A stretch of DNA of 64,000 nt from Myxococcales bacterium. GTDB taxonomy: Bacteria; Myxococcota_A; Polyangia; Haliangiales; Haliangiaceae. Location of the stretch: the NCBI GenBank assembly GCA_016794525.1, contig JAEUJY010000164.1, positions 1 to 64,000 on the forward strand. Reading direction: 5' to 3'. This document shows, in pieces, positions 12,482-21,150 of the stretch. Below the pieces are notes generated by a model. It was not told where the DNA came from. It saw nothing but the letters and a program-made list of their open reading frames with translations, and did no database searches. Positions within the stretch are counted from its first letter, which is position 1, and the number at the start of each line of letters is the position of its first letter. The position numbers and the translations under genes are program-made.

Positions 12482-15007
12482 ATGAAGATGCGACGTGCCG
12501 TGTGGCTCGTGGCCGCGGCGGTGATCGTGGCCGGCGCGGGCGTGGCCCAGGCCCAACCGGCGCCGCCCGCGCAGCCCCCGCCCGGGGCCCCCGCGCCCGC
12601 GCCGACGGTCCCCGCGCCCGCGCCGACGGTCCCTGCGCCCGCGCCGGCGGTCCCTGCGCCTGCGCCCGCGGCCGAGCCGTGCACGCGGGTGCTCGATGTC
12701 CACGCGGTCGACGCGCGCCACCACGCGCCGCTGGCCGACGTGGCGGTGCTGGTCGACGGCGCCTACGCCGGCGCGACCGAGGCCGGCGGACACCTGCTCG
12801 CGCCCGGGCTGTGCGCCGGCGTGGTGACCGTCAACGCCGACCGGCCCGACTACCTGCCGGTCGAGGTCACCGTCGAGCTGCGCGGCGATCGCTCGCTCGA
12901 GATCGAGCTCACGCCGCGCCCGGTGGAGGTGGTGGTGCTCGAGGACGAGGCGCCGCCGCCGCCCGACATGCGGGCGACCACGACGCTGGCCGGCGCGGCG
13001 CTCGAGCGCACGCGGGGCAAGGGGCTGGCCGACGCGGTCGCCGAGGTCCCGGGCGTGACCCAGCTCGGGTCGGGCTCGGCGATGGCCAAGCCGGTCGTGC
13101 GCGGGCAGTTCGGGCGGCGCTTGCTGCTCCTGGTCGACGGCATCCGCCACCGCGCGCAGGAGTGGGGCCTCGATCACGCGCCGGAGATCGATCCGTTCGT
13201 GGCCGACGCGATCACCGTGGTGCGCGGCGCCGCCGGGGTGCAGTACGGCCCCGACGCGATCGGCGGCGCGGTGGTGATCGCCCCGCCCGCGCTGCCGACC
13301 CGGCCGGGCTACGTCGGCGACGTCCACCTGGTCGGCATCTCGAACGGTCGCGGCGGCGCGATCGCCGGGCGGCTGCAGGCGGCGTTCGAGCGCGTCACCG
13401 GGCTGGCCGGGCAGGTCGCGGGCTCGTATCGCCGGCTGGCGGCGCCGCGGACTCCCGACTACCCGCTCGACAACACCGGCACCGACGAGTGGAACCTGGG
13501 CGCCGCGGTCGGCTACCGCCGCGGCCAGGCCGAGTATCGGCTCGCGTACACGCACTACCAGGCCCGCCTGGGCGTGTGCGCGTGCCTGCACGTCGAGTCG
13601 AGCGCCGACTTCTTCGCGCAGCTCGAGCGGGCGCAGCCGCTCGGCGTCGAGCTGTACCGCGCCGACTTCGACATCGAGCGTCCGTACCAGGGCGTCGGCC
13701 ACGACCTCGCGCTGGCGCGCGGGCGCTGGACCCGCGATCACCTCGGCACGATCACGGCGACCTACGCGTTCCAGCACGACCTGCGCGAGGAGTTCGACGT
13801 CGTGCGCCAGGCCACGACCGGGCCGCAGTTCAAGTTCCGGCTGACCTCGCACGACCTCGACGTGGCGCTGGCCCACGATCCGATCCACCTGTCCGATCAC
13901 CTGCACCTGCGCGGCACCGTCGGCGTCGTCGGGATGGCGCAGATCCACAGCTACACCGGCCTGCCGCTGGTGCCGGATCACGTCGCCGGCGGCGGCGGCG
14001 TCTACGCGATCGAGCGGCTGATCGGGCCGACCATCGACGTCGAGGCCGGCCTCCGCTACGACGTCCTGGCGCGCACCGCGTCGATCGTGCGCCAGGACTA
14101 CCTGCGGCTGGTCCGCTCGGGCCAGCTGGCGATGGACGCGTGCGCGGGCGGCGTCGGCGATCCGGTCGACTGCCGGTCGCGGTTCCACACCGTCTCGGCG
14201 TCGCTCGGGGCCCGGCGCGCGTTCGGCGCGGCGGCGGTCAAGCTCGACCTGTCGACGGCGTCGCGGCCGCCCAACCCCGACGAGCAGTACCTCAACGGCA
14301 CCGCGCCGACCTTCCCGGTGCTCGGCCTCGGCAAGCCCGACCTCGGCCCCGAGACCACCTACTCGGCGACCGCCACCGTCGAGTACCAGGGCGCGCGGGT
14401 CGCGGCGCAGGCCTCGGCCTACGTCAACCGCATCGACGACTACGTCGAGTTCGCGCCGGCGATCGGCGCCGACGGCCGGCCGATCTTCGACGTGCTGATC
14501 CGCGGCACCTTCCCGCGGTTCGTGACCCAGCCGGTCGACGCGCTGTTCTGGGGCGCCGACGGCGGCGTCACGGTGCGCGCGCTGCCGTGGCTCGAGCTCG
14601 CGGCGACCGCCGCCGCGGTGCGGGCCAAGGACCGGCGCGACGGCTCGTTCCTGGCGTTCATCCCGCCGGATCGCGTGCGCGCGGCGGCGACGGTCACGGG
14701 CGCGCGCCTGGGCCCGCTGCGCGACGTCAGCGCCACCGTCGACGGCACCGCCACGGCGCGGCAGCGCCGCTACGATCTCCTCTCCGACCTGGCGCCGCCG
14801 CCGGACGGTTACTTCCTGCTCGGCGCCGAGCTGCAGGGCACCCTGCGGATCGACGACCAGCCGCTCACCTTCGCGCTGGCGGGGCAGAACCTCACCAACG
14901 CGCGCTACCGCGACTACACCTCGCTGCTCCGCTACTTCGCCGATCAGCCCGGCTGGCAGGTCCTCCTGCGCGTGACCGGGCGCTTCGACGCGGCGGCGCA
15001 GCCCTGA
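12482..15007 (+). CDS. TonB-dependent receptor (metal type)
   Basis: 841 residues. A signal peptide (MKMRRAVWLVAAAVIV.. ending AQAQ) is followed by a Pro/Ala-rich linker of PAPAPTV-like repeats, a carboxypeptidase-like beta domain with a Cys pair (EPCTRV, PGLCAG), the TonB plug (GKGLADAVAEVPGV; LLLLVDGIRHR; VVRGAAGVQYGPDAIGGAV) and a C-terminal 22-strand-type barrel with the DEQYLNGTAP and GPETTYSATATVEYQ segments near the end. It imports a metal or metal complex across the outer membrane. Neighbours (a His-rich protein upstream, a lipoprotein downstream) match zinc/copper-type receptor loci. Start: ATG 12482 with a second ATG 6 nt later; earlier in-frame codons lack a signal-peptide-like start. 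Confidence 0.9.
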   Translation: MKMRRAVWLVAAAVIVAGAGVAQAQPAPPAQPPPGAPAPAPTVPAPAPTVPAPAPAVPAPAPAAEPCTRVLDVHAVDARHHAPLADVAVLVDGAYAGATEAGGHLLAPGLCAGVVTVNADRPDYLPVEVTVELRGDRSLEIELTPRPVEVVVLEDEAPPPPDMRATTTLAGAALERTRGKGLADAVAEVPGVTQLGSGSAMAKPVVRGQFGRRLLLLVDGIRHRAQEWGLDHAPEIDPFVADAITVVRGAAGVQYGPDAIGGAVVIAPPALPTRPGYVGDVHLVGISNGRGGAIAGRLQAAFERVTGLAGQVAGSYRRLAAPRTPDYPLDNTGTDEWNLGAAVGYRRGQAEYRLAYTHYQARLGVCACLHVESSADFFAQLERAQPLGVELYRADFDIERPYQGVGHDLALARGRWTRDHLGTITATYAFQHDLREEFDVVRQATTGPQFKFRLTSHDLDVALAHDPIHLSDHLHLRGTVGVVGMAQIHSYTGLPLVPDHVAGGGGVYAIERLIGPTIDVEAGLRYDVLARTASIVRQDYLRLVRSGQLAMDACAGGVGDPVDCRSRFHTVSASLGARRAFGAAAVKLDLSTASRPPNPDEQYLNGTAPTFPVLGLGKPDLGPETTYSATATVEYQGARVAAQASAYVNRIDDYVEFAPAIGADGRPIFDVLIRGTFPRFVTQPVDALFWGADGGVTVRALPWLELAATAAAVRAKDRRDGSFLAFIPPDRVRAAATVTGARLGPLRDVSATVDGTATARQRRYDLLSDLAPPPDGYFLLGAELQGTLRIDDQPLTFALAGQNLTNARYRDYTSLLRYFADQPGWQVLLRVTGRFDAAAQP

Positions 15008-15038
15008 CCTCCGACCTCCGTCCCCGAAAGGACCTGCC

Positions 15039-15650
15039 ATGACCAAGCTCCGCATCGCGCTCCCCATCGCCCTCGCCACCCTCGCCGCCGCGTGCAGCGA
15101 CGACGGCGGCACCACCAACGCCGAGGAGGTGATCAACACGATCACCCTGACGCTCACCCCCACGACCGGCGCGCCGGTGGTCGCGGTGTGGGACGACGCC
15201 GACGGCGACGGCGGCGCCCCGCCGACGATCGATTCGATCGGCCTCCTGGCGGGCACCACCTACGCCACGACGGTGCGCTTCCAGAACACGCTCGAGACGC
15301 CGCCCGAGGAGATCACCGACGAGGTGCGCGACGAGGGCGACCAGCACCAGGTGTTCTTCACCGGCCCGGCGGTCAACGGGCCGGCCTCCGACCAGCCGGC
15401 CGCCGCGCTGACCCACACCTACGGCGATCAGGACGTCGGCGGGCTGCCGATCGGCCTGACCAACACGATCGTCGTGGGCTCGGCTGCCGGGGGCGACCTG
15501 ATCCTGACCTTGCGCCACATGCCGCCGATCAACGGCACGGCGGTCAAGACCGCCGCGGCGGCGATGACCGTCCGCGACCGCGGCTTCACCGCGCTCGGCG
15601 GCGAGAACGACGCCCAGGTGACGTTCCCGGTCGCGATCGCGACGCCGTAG
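15039..15650 (+). CDS. Lipoprotein partner of TonB receptor
   Basis: 203 residues. A lipoprotein signal peptide ends at LAAAC-SDDGG. The body resembles the small lipoproteins annotated 'type 1 periplasmic-binding fold' that sit beside TonB-dependent receptors in Bacteroidota: strands with TITLTLTPTTGAPVV, WDDADGDGG, an acidic/His segment TDEVRDEGDQHQVFF, then LTLRHMPPINGTAV and NDAQVTFPV. Likely outer-membrane anchored, possibly handing metal to the receptor (inference). The Shine-Dalgarno AAGGAC lies 5 nt before the ATG, 31 nt after the receptor stop, so it is probably in one operon with the receptor. Confidence 0.8.
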   Translation: MTKLRIALPIALATLAAACSDDGGTTNAEEVINTITLTLTPTTGAPVVAVWDDADGDGGAPPTIDSIGLLAGTTYATTVRFQNTLETPPEEITDEVRDEGDQHQVFFTGPAVNGPASDQPAAALTHTYGDQDVGGLPIGLTNTIVVGSAAGGDLILTLRHMPPINGTAVKTAAAAMTVRDRGFTALGGENDAQVTFPVAIATP

Positions 15651-15685
15651 CCGCGGCGCAGGCGCGCGCCGGCGGCCGGGCGCGG

Positions 15686-15691
15686 TACAGT
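15686..15691 (+). promoter_or_regulatory. -10-like TACAGT, leaderless position
   Basis: TACAGT exactly 6 nt before a TTG codon at 15698 that opens the DUF2378-like frame; no Shine-Dalgarno is present. Confidence 0.5.
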
Positions 15692-15697
15692 GCGGGC

Positions 15698-16255
15698 TTG
15701 CGCCACGTCAAGGGCACGCTGTTCGTCGACTACGTCCGCATGCTGCGCGGGCACAAGGGCGTCGACTGGGCCCAGCACCTCCCGCCGGAGGACGTCGCGC
15801 TCCTGCACGCGCGGATCGCGCCCGACGCCTGGTACCCGATGGACGCGTTCGAGCGGCTCGGCAACCAGATCCTGCGCTTCGTCGCGATGCACGACCTGCA
15901 GGCGGTGCGGATGTGGGGCCGGTTCTCGGTCGACGCCCTGCGCCACGCCCAGCCGGCGCTGGTCGCGCCCGGCGACCCGATCGAGACGCTCAACCGGTTC
16001 CGGGTGCTGCGCGCGACGTTCTTCGACTTCGACGCGCTCGACGTCCTGCTGCTGCACGACCGCGAGGCCGAGCTGGTGATCCGCTACCACATGGGGCCCG
16101 AGGCCGAGGAGGCCGCGGCGATGCAGACGCTGGGGTTCTTCGAGCGGCTGCTCGAGGTGGCCGGCGCCACCGCGGTGCGCGCGCGGTTCCGCACCCGGGC
16201 CTGGATCGACGAGCCGCGGACGCTGCTGGCGATCACCTGGGCCGACGGCGGGTGA
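15698..16255 (+). CDS. DUF2378/TIGR02265-like myxobacterial family protein
   Basis: 185 residues, starting at TTG (15698). The sequence VKGTLFVDYVRMLRGHKG, then LPPEDVALLHARIAPDAWYPMDAFERLG, resembles the DUF2378 (TIGR02265) paralogue family that is expanded in myxobacteria; a later segment has PEAEEAAAMQTLGFFERLLEVAG. Function is unknown for the family. No membrane segment. A TTG start is favoured because the whole conserved domain begins there and TACAGT stands 6 nt upstream; an ATG lies only at residue 14, inside the domain. A double-hairpin repeat follows the stop. Confidence 0.75.
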   Translation: MRHVKGTLFVDYVRMLRGHKGVDWAQHLPPEDVALLHARIAPDAWYPMDAFERLGNQILRFVAMHDLQAVRMWGRFSVDALRHAQPALVAPGDPIETLNRFRVLRATFFDFDALDVLLLHDREAELVIRYHMGPEAEEAAAMQTLGFFERLLEVAGATAVRARFRTRAWIDEPRTLLAITWADGG

Positions 16256-16283
16256 CGGTTTGCGGTAACCTCCTCGCAACTCC

Positions 16284-16353
16284 GGGAAGGGTTGTCGACA
16301 ACCCTTCCCCCGCGGGGCCAGGTCCCCACGGGTCCCCCATCCAATACGCGAGA
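16284..16353 (+). repeat. Double-hairpin intergenic repeat, copy 2
   Basis: A perfect 26-nt palindrome (16284-16309, centre TTGTCGACAA) is followed by a CCCG...CGGG hairpin with a CCAGGT loop (about 16308-16333) and the tail CCCCCATCCAATACGCGAGA (16334-16353), which differs from the copy 1 tail by one base. It sits 28 nt after the DUF2378-like gene and 43 nt before the next start. Confidence 0.8.
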
Positions 16354-16396
16354 TCGTGAGCGGGGATTCGGGTTCTGCTCATCCCTCGGAGATCCC

Positions 16397-17287
16397 ATGC
16401 GAACCACCGCCGTCCTGGCCCCCCTCGTTGCGCTCGTCGCGGCCGCCGCGTGCGACACCCGCGCGACCGCGTCCAACAGCGGCGGCGCCGTCGCCGAGCG
16501 CCCGTCCGCCGAGCTCGAGTCGTGCGGCGCGACCGCCGACTGCGCCGCCGGCCTGCACTGCTTCGATCGCACCTGCGTCCGCGAGGCCCGCTCGACGCTG
16601 GGCGACTACCTGGCGGCCCGCGGCGCCCGCGCGGCCTCGATCGAGGCGGCGATCGCCGACTACGCCGAGGCGCTGGCCACCTACGAGAGCGAGAAGCTGA
16701 CGGTGCCGCCCGACCTCGACTGCGCCTACGGCCGGGTGCTGGCCAAGGCCAAGGCCAAGGTCGAGAAGGCCGAGCTGGCGGCCCGGGTGCTGCACCGCTG
16801 CCTGCTGGCGGTGCCGGTGGGCTCGGCGCTGCGCGAGGAGGCGCTGGCGGCGCTGACCGACCTCGACGGCGTCGGCCTCGACCCCAAGCAGATCGCCAAG
16901 CCGGCGCTGGCCGACCTGTACCTGACCCGGGCCCCGGCCAAGCCGGCCACCGACAACCTGACCATCACCGTCACCGCCGATCCGCCGGTGGCCGCCAAGA
17001 GCTTCCCGGTGATCACCGAGCGCCTGGCCGCCGCCGATCTGCGCGCCCAGCTGGTGAGCTGCTGGGACAAGCACCAGGCCAGCGGCGCGCTGAGCGCGCG
17101 GTTCCCGCTCAAGGTCACCTACAAGCCGAGCGAGTTCGACGACGAGCCCGGCGTGTACAAGCTGGTGATGGATCCGGTGACCGACGCGGCCAGCGCCTGC
17201 GTCCAGGCCGTCGCGGCGCCGGCGCTGTCGGCCACCAAGGGCGTCAAGGACAAGCTCGAGACCACGCTGGTCGTCACGATCAAGTAG
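16397..17287 (+). CDS. Cys-containing lipoprotein, unknown function
   Basis: 296 residues. Signal peptide with a lipobox-like end (LVAAAAC-DTRA). A short Cys-rich knot follows (ESCGATADCAAGLHCFDRTC), of a type common in myxobacterial surface lipoproteins. Then come a helical segment (LAKAKAKVEKAELAARVLHR) and a C-terminal strand region with a Cys (LVSCWDKH). No catalytic motif is recognised. Start: ATG 16397 with GGAG 5 nt upstream; longer in-frame versions begin inside the repeat. Three nucleotides separate its stop from the next ATG. Confidence 0.75.
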   Translation: MRTTAVLAPLVALVAAAACDTRATASNSGGAVAERPSAELESCGATADCAAGLHCFDRTCVREARSTLGDYLAARGARAASIEAAIADYAEALATYESEKLTVPPDLDCAYGRVLAKAKAKVEKAELAARVLHRCLLAVPVGSALREEALAALTDLDGVGLDPKQIAKPALADLYLTRAPAKPATDNLTITVTADPPVAAKSFPVITERLAAADLRAQLVSCWDKHQASGALSARFPLKVTYKPSEFDDEPGVYKLVMDPVTDAASACVQAVAAPALSATKGVKDKLETTLVVTIK

Positions 17288-17289
17288 CG

Positions 17290-17736
17290 ATGGTGGTCCC
17301 GCTGCAGCAGCCGGGTTGGCAGATCGCGGCGATGGGCCTGGCCGCGGCGGTGGCGCTGCTGTGGGGCCTGGTGCTCGGCGGCGTGGTCGGCCTGGCGCTG
17401 GTCGCGCTGGCGACGGTGTGCGGCGCCGGGGCGGAGCTCGCGCGGCGGAACCTGCGGCACCACGAGGGCTGGGCGGTGGTGGTCGGCGCCGACGCGCTGG
17501 AGCTGCCGATGGCGCCGGTGCGCGGCCGGCACCGCGAGCGCATCGCGTACGCGCAGATCGCCGGGCTGCGCGAGTCGCCCGACGTGCTGGTCATCCAGAT
17601 GGTGCCGCCGGTGCCGACCCGGTGGATCCGCGCCCGGGACCTGGTCGGCGGCGACCTGGCGGCGCTGGCCGCCGCGATCCGGGCCCGCGGCGTCGGGCCC
17701 GCCGACAAGCAGGTTGGCGAACGGCCCCGGGCGTGA
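17290..17736 (+). CDS. Small membrane protein with PH-like tail
   Basis: 148 residues. Two closely spaced N-terminal hydrophobic helices (IAAMGLAAAVALLWGLVLGGVVGLALVALA) are followed by a soluble domain with strands WAVVVGADALELPMAP, RERIAYAQIAGLRE and DVLVIQMVPP, which looks like a bacterial PH-type domain (inference). Unknown function. Likely co-transcribed with the lipoprotein upstream (2-nt gap) and close to rlmN (13-nt gap). Confidence 0.7.
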   Translation: MVVPLQQPGWQIAAMGLAAAVALLWGLVLGGVVGLALVALATVCGAGAELARRNLRHHEGWAVVVGADALELPMAPVRGRHRERIAYAQIAGLRESPDVLVIQMVPPVPTRWIRARDLVGGDLAALAAAIRARGVGPADKQVGERPRA

Positions 17737-17749
17737 TACCCGCTGGAGC

Positions 17750-18898
17750 GTGACCGACCTGGCTCCCGAGGCACGCCCTGCCACCGCCGACGCGGTGCCC
17801 GACCTGCGGGCGCTGACGCTCGACGACGCGATGGCGTTGGCCGTGAAGCTCGGGCTGCCCAAGTTCCGGGGCGAGCAGGCCTGGCGCTGGGTCCACGGCA
17901 AGGGCGCGGTCGACTGGGCCGAGATGTCCAACATCGGCCCGGCGGTGCGCGAGGTGTTCGCCGCCGGCGCCCGGATCGGCACGCTGACCGTGGCCGAGGT
18001 GCAGCGGTCGCGCGACGGCACCAAGAAGCTGCGGTTCACCACCCGCGACGGCTACGCGATCGAGAGCGTGCTCATCCCCGACGGCGACAAGACCACGCAG
18101 TGCATCTCGTCGCAGGTCGGGTGCGCGGTCGACTGTCAGTTCTGCGCGACGGCGAAGCTGGGCCTGACCCGCAACCTCGACGCCGGCGAGATCGCCGATC
18201 AGGTGTACCGGGCCAAGGCGCTGCTCGCCGCCGAGGAGCCCGACCGCCGCATCTCCAACCTGGTCTACATGGGGATGGGCGAGCCGCTGCACAACTACGA
18301 CAACGTCATGCGCTCGCTGGCGATCCTGACCAACGACCTGGGCGCCGGGCTGTCGCAGCGGCGGATCACGGTGTCGACGGCCGGGCTGGTGCCGCGGCTC
18401 GAGAAGCTGGGCGCGGCCGAGGTGCGGCCCAACCTGGCGGTGTCGCTGAACGCGCCCAACGATCGCGTCCGCGACGCGATCATGCCGATCAACAAGAAGT
18501 GGAACATCGGCAAGCTGCTGGCGGCGATCCGCGCCTACCCGCTGGAGCACCGCCGCCGCGTCACGTTCGAGTACGTGCTGCTGGCCGGCGTCAACGACGG
18601 CCTGCCCGACGCGCGCGAGCTGGCCAAGCTGCTGCGCGGCATCAAGTGCAAGGTCAACATCATCCCCTGGAACCCGCACCCCGAGGCGCCGTACCAGCGG
18701 CCGGCGCCCGAGGTGATCAGCGCGTTCCAGGAGGAGTGCAAGCGCCACGGTCTGCCGACCTACCTGCGCACGCCGCGCGGCGACGACATCGACGCGGCGT
18801 GCGGGCAGCTGGCCAACCGCTCCAACGGCGCGCTGCTGGTGCCGCTGCGCAAGCGGCCGGGCGCCGGCACGTCGGCCGCGGCGCCCGCGGTCGAGTGA
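17750..18898 (+). CDS. rlmN: 23S rRNA/tRNA methyltransferase RlmN
   Basis: 382 residues. A radical-SAM dual-specificity enzyme that methylates C2 of A2503 in 23S rRNA and A37 of some tRNAs. It has the CxxxCxxC cluster C125-C129-C132 in QVGCAVDCQFCATAKLG, the SAM-binding region MGMGEPLHNYDNV, and the second catalytic cysteine C351 near the C-terminus (DAACGQLANR). Length is in the usual range. Start: GTG 17750; an upstream TTG (17714) would overlap the previous gene. The next gene converges, with a single nucleotide between the two stop codons. Confidence 0.95.
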   Translation: MTDLAPEARPATADAVPDLRALTLDDAMALAVKLGLPKFRGEQAWRWVHGKGAVDWAEMSNIGPAVREVFAAGARIGTLTVAEVQRSRDGTKKLRFTTRDGYAIESVLIPDGDKTTQCISSQVGCAVDCQFCATAKLGLTRNLDAGEIADQVYRAKALLAAEEPDRRISNLVYMGMGEPLHNYDNVMRSLAILTNDLGAGLSQRRITVSTAGLVPRLEKLGAAEVRPNLAVSLNAPNDRVRDAIMPINKKWNIGKLLAAIRAYPLEHRRRVTFEYVLLAGVNDGLPDARELAKLLRGIKCKVNIIPWNPHPEAPYQRPAPEVISAFQEECKRHGLPTYLRTPRGDDIDAACGQLANRSNGALLVPLRKRPGAGTSAAAPAVE

Positions 18899-18899
18899 G

Positions 18900-19382
18900 T
18901 CAGGGCGCGATCACGCAGCGGCGTCGCGCGGCGTCGCAGCCGTAGCCGGTCGGGCAGCCATCGCCGCCGTACGCCGGGTCGCACGCGATCGGCGCGCAGG
19001 TGTCGGTCGGCACGCACGCCTGGAACTGCGCGCCGCCGACGAACGCGTCGGACACCTGCAGCGCGTACAGGCCGCCGAGCGGGCAGGGCTCCAGCGGCGG
19101 CGTGATCGTCGCGTCGCGGAGGCGCACCGCCGCCGGATCGCAGACGAACGGCCCGTCCGGCACGGGGATGACCACCGCGGCGCTGCACGCGACCGCGGTG
19201 CCGACCAGCGCGCCGTCGGTGCACGTGTAGTAGTTGCACTCGTCGCCGGGGGGGCCGAAGCACAGCTCGCCCGGGGCGCAGGGGCGCCCGCTGGCGAAGT
19301 GGCACACGGCGTCGGCGGAGTCGTCGGCGCACGCCGCGAGCAGGAGCGAGGCGGCGAGGCAGAGGCGAAGGAAGCTAGGCAT
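18900..19382 (-). CDS. Cys-rich secreted lipoprotein
   Basis: 160 residues. A lipoprotein signal peptide (MPSFLRLCLAASLLLAAC-ADD) and then about 14 cysteines in a short chain (AVCHFASGRPCAPGELC, CNYYTCTDG, CVPTDTCAPIACDP, CPTGYGCD), a disulfide-knot pattern common in myxobacterial exported proteins. Function unknown. It converges on rlmN. The ATG at 19382 gives the only good signal peptide; the frame upstream is a shadow. Confidence 0.7.
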   Translation of the reverse strand: MPSFLRLCLAASLLLAACADDSADAVCHFASGRPCAPGELCFGPPGDECNYYTCTDGALVGTAVACSAAVVIPVPDGPFVCDPAAVRLRDATITPPLEPCPLGGLYALQVSDAFVGGAQFQACVPTDTCAPIACDPAYGGDGCPTGYGCDAARRRCVIAP

Positions 19383-19681
19383 GCGGTGATCGTGCCGCGC
19401 GCGCGCGACCGCGGGAATGGCGCGGCGCGGTCCCGGTGATCGGCCGCACGCGGGCAATGGCACGACCTGACGGGGTGGCGCGCGTCGCGCGGCGCGGCGG
19501 ATTGTGCTTGATCGACGCGCGCGCCGTTGGCAGGGTGAGCGCCATGTCGATGTTCCGCTAAGCCGACGGCGTCCCGGCTGCCGTGCGCGACCTCGGTCGC
19601 GCGTGCCCTGGAACCGCCACGCCGGCGCGATCGCGTCGGCCATCGGCCCCGCCGCGTCCGCGGCGCGGGCGGAGCATCGTC
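19383..19681. other. Intergenic stretch before PcfJ-like gene
   Basis: About 300 nt without a supported gene. It contains a five-codon micro-ORF (ATG at 19544, MSMFR, then TAA at 19559). I see no clear promoter or palindrome. The divergent promoters for 19382 (minus) and 19682 (plus) must lie here. Confidence 0.4.
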
Positions 19682-20896
19682 ATGTCTGCCACCTCGCTGC
19701 GTCGGCACCATCGCCGCGCGCTCGATCACGTCTTGCACCGCGCCCACCGAGGGTGGGCGGAACCCGAGGCCCGCGCGGCCTTCGTCGAGATCCTCGCGGC
19801 CGTGCGCGCGCGCTCGGATCTGCTGGCGGCCGCGCCCACCGTCGCGCGCGGCGCGCCGCGGTTCGAGCACGTCGACGCGCTGATCCACCTGGCGCGGTGG
19901 TGGCGCGAGCACCGCGCGCCGGTCGCCGCGTGGCCGGGGCGCCGCGGGCACCCGCTGGTGATCGTCGACGACCTCGCGCGCCACGTGCTCGGGCTGTACC
20001 CGACGCCGCGGTTCCTGGCGCGGGCCTGGTTCGCCGATGACCGCGACGACGCCGACGCGTGGCGCGGCTGGGTGATCGCCCACGGGCGCGGCACGGCGTT
20101 GCGGCGCCTGCCGCTGCCGATCGCGCTGACCCGGGCGATGGAGCACCACTTCCTGGCCACCCCGGATCACCTGCCGGTCCGGTTCGCGCTGCGCTGCGCC
20201 GAGGTGCGAGCACTGGGCGGCAGCCTCGGGCTCGGCTACGCGGTGGCGATGTCGCGGCTCGGCCGCACGTTCACCGACGGCGCGTACTGGCGCGCGGCGC
20301 TGGCGTGGATCGTCCGCTGGGAGGACGAGGTGCCGCCGGACCACCTGGGGCCGGTGCTCGACTACCTCGACGCGGCGCGCGCGTGGACCGCGCGGCCGCC
20401 GGTGGTGGGGCGCACCGCGACGTCGCTGTGGCGGCACGTCGTCGCGTGGCACACCGCGCTGGGCAAGGGCGAGGCTGGCGGCGCGCGGTGGCCACCCGCG
20501 GGCTGGGCGGGGCACGTCGAGCGCGAGGCCCTCGGCGACGGCCGCACGCTGTGCTGGGACGTCATCGAGCTGACCGACGCCGGCGCGCTGGCGTTCGAGG
20601 GCAACGCCATGCGCCACTGCGTGTTCAGCTACCAGGCCTGGTGTCGGAGCGGCGCGTCGTCGATCTGGTCGCTGCGGCGGCGGGTCGAGCGCGGCGACGA
20701 CTACGGCCAGGCGCGCGCGGTGCTGACGATCGAGGTGGCGCCGCGGACGCGGACGATCGTCCAGGTCCGCGGCCTCGCCAACCGCGTCGCGCGCGGCGAG
20801 CCGCTGGCGGTCGTCGAGCGCTGGGCCCAGGCCCAGGGGCTGGGCTGGGCACCCGACGCGCTGGGCACCCGTCCGGCGGTGCCGGCGGCGCCGTGA
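19682..20896 (+). CDS. PcfJ-like protein
   Basis: 404 residues. The C-terminal part matches the PcfJ-like pattern: AFEGNAMRHCVFSYQAWC, then SSIWSLRRR, AVLTIEVAPRTRTIVQVRG and a closing LANR segment. PcfJ-like proteins are named after a conjugative-plasmid gene, but their activity is unknown and chromosomal copies are common. The N-terminal half is helical with many Trp and His. Start: ATG 19682 with GGAG six nucleotides upstream. The next gene starts 18 nt downstream behind its own -10-like element. Confidence 0.75.
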   Translation: MSATSLRRHHRRALDHVLHRAHRGWAEPEARAAFVEILAAVRARSDLLAAAPTVARGAPRFEHVDALIHLARWWREHRAPVAAWPGRRGHPLVIVDDLARHVLGLYPTPRFLARAWFADDRDDADAWRGWVIAHGRGTALRRLPLPIALTRAMEHHFLATPDHLPVRFALRCAEVRALGGSLGLGYAVAMSRLGRTFTDGAYWRAALAWIVRWEDEVPPDHLGPVLDYLDAARAWTARPPVVGRTATSLWRHVVAWHTALGKGEAGGARWPPAGWAGHVEREALGDGRTLCWDVIELTDAGALAFEGNAMRHCVFSYQAWCRSGASSIWSLRRRVERGDDYGQARAVLTIEVAPRTRTIVQVRGLANRVARGEPLAVVERWAQAQGLGWAPDALGTRPAVPAAP

Positions 20897-20901
20897 CGCG
20901 G

Positions 20902-20907
20902 TAGGAT
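20902..20907 (+). promoter_or_regulatory. -10-like TAGGAT, leaderless position
   Basis: TAGGAT exactly 6 nt before ATG 20914; no Shine-Dalgarno. Confidence 0.5.
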
Positions 20908-20913
20908 CACCCC

Positions 20914-21150
20914 ATGGCGACGCGGCCGATCATGCCGGTGCCGGACGACGGCGAGGAGCTGGCGCGCCTGCGGGCGATGTCCGACGACGAGCGCGCGGCC
21001 GCCTTGGTCGGCGTCATGCGCGCGGCGGCGCAGCTGCTCGCGGCCAACGAGAACCGCGAGCGTGTCTTGTGGCGGCGCGAGCCGTTGTCGGCCGAGGCCG
21101 AGGCCACCTGGGCGCGGCTGCGCGCGGCCCGGCGAGCCCGGTCGTCGTGA
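20914..21150 (+). CDS. Small protein, possible antitoxin partner
   Basis: 78 residues, charged and helical ([21 protein letters not shown]... [10 protein letters not shown]). No recognised DNA-binding fold. It is the first gene of a two-gene unit and its TGA overlaps the GTG of a nucleotidyltransferase-like gene (GTGA at 21147-21150), the usual arrangement of toxin-antitoxin pairs. A promoter-like TAGGAT sits 6 nt before its ATG. The antitoxin role is inferred from arrangement only. Confidence 0.6.
   Translation: MATRPIMPVPDDGEELARLRAMSDDERAAALVGVMRAAAQLLAANENRERVLWRREPLSAEAEATWARLRAARRARSS

Noticed and set aside
12335-15259. Long minus-strand open frame opposite the TonB receptor
   Set aside because: Composition is His/Arg/Ala-rich with no domain; the receptor on the plus strand explains the DNA.
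19544-19561. Five-codon micro-ORF (MSMFR) upstream of the PcfJ-like gene as a leader peptide
   Set aside because: No attenuator hairpin or regulatory codons beside it; short ATG-stop pairs occur by chance.
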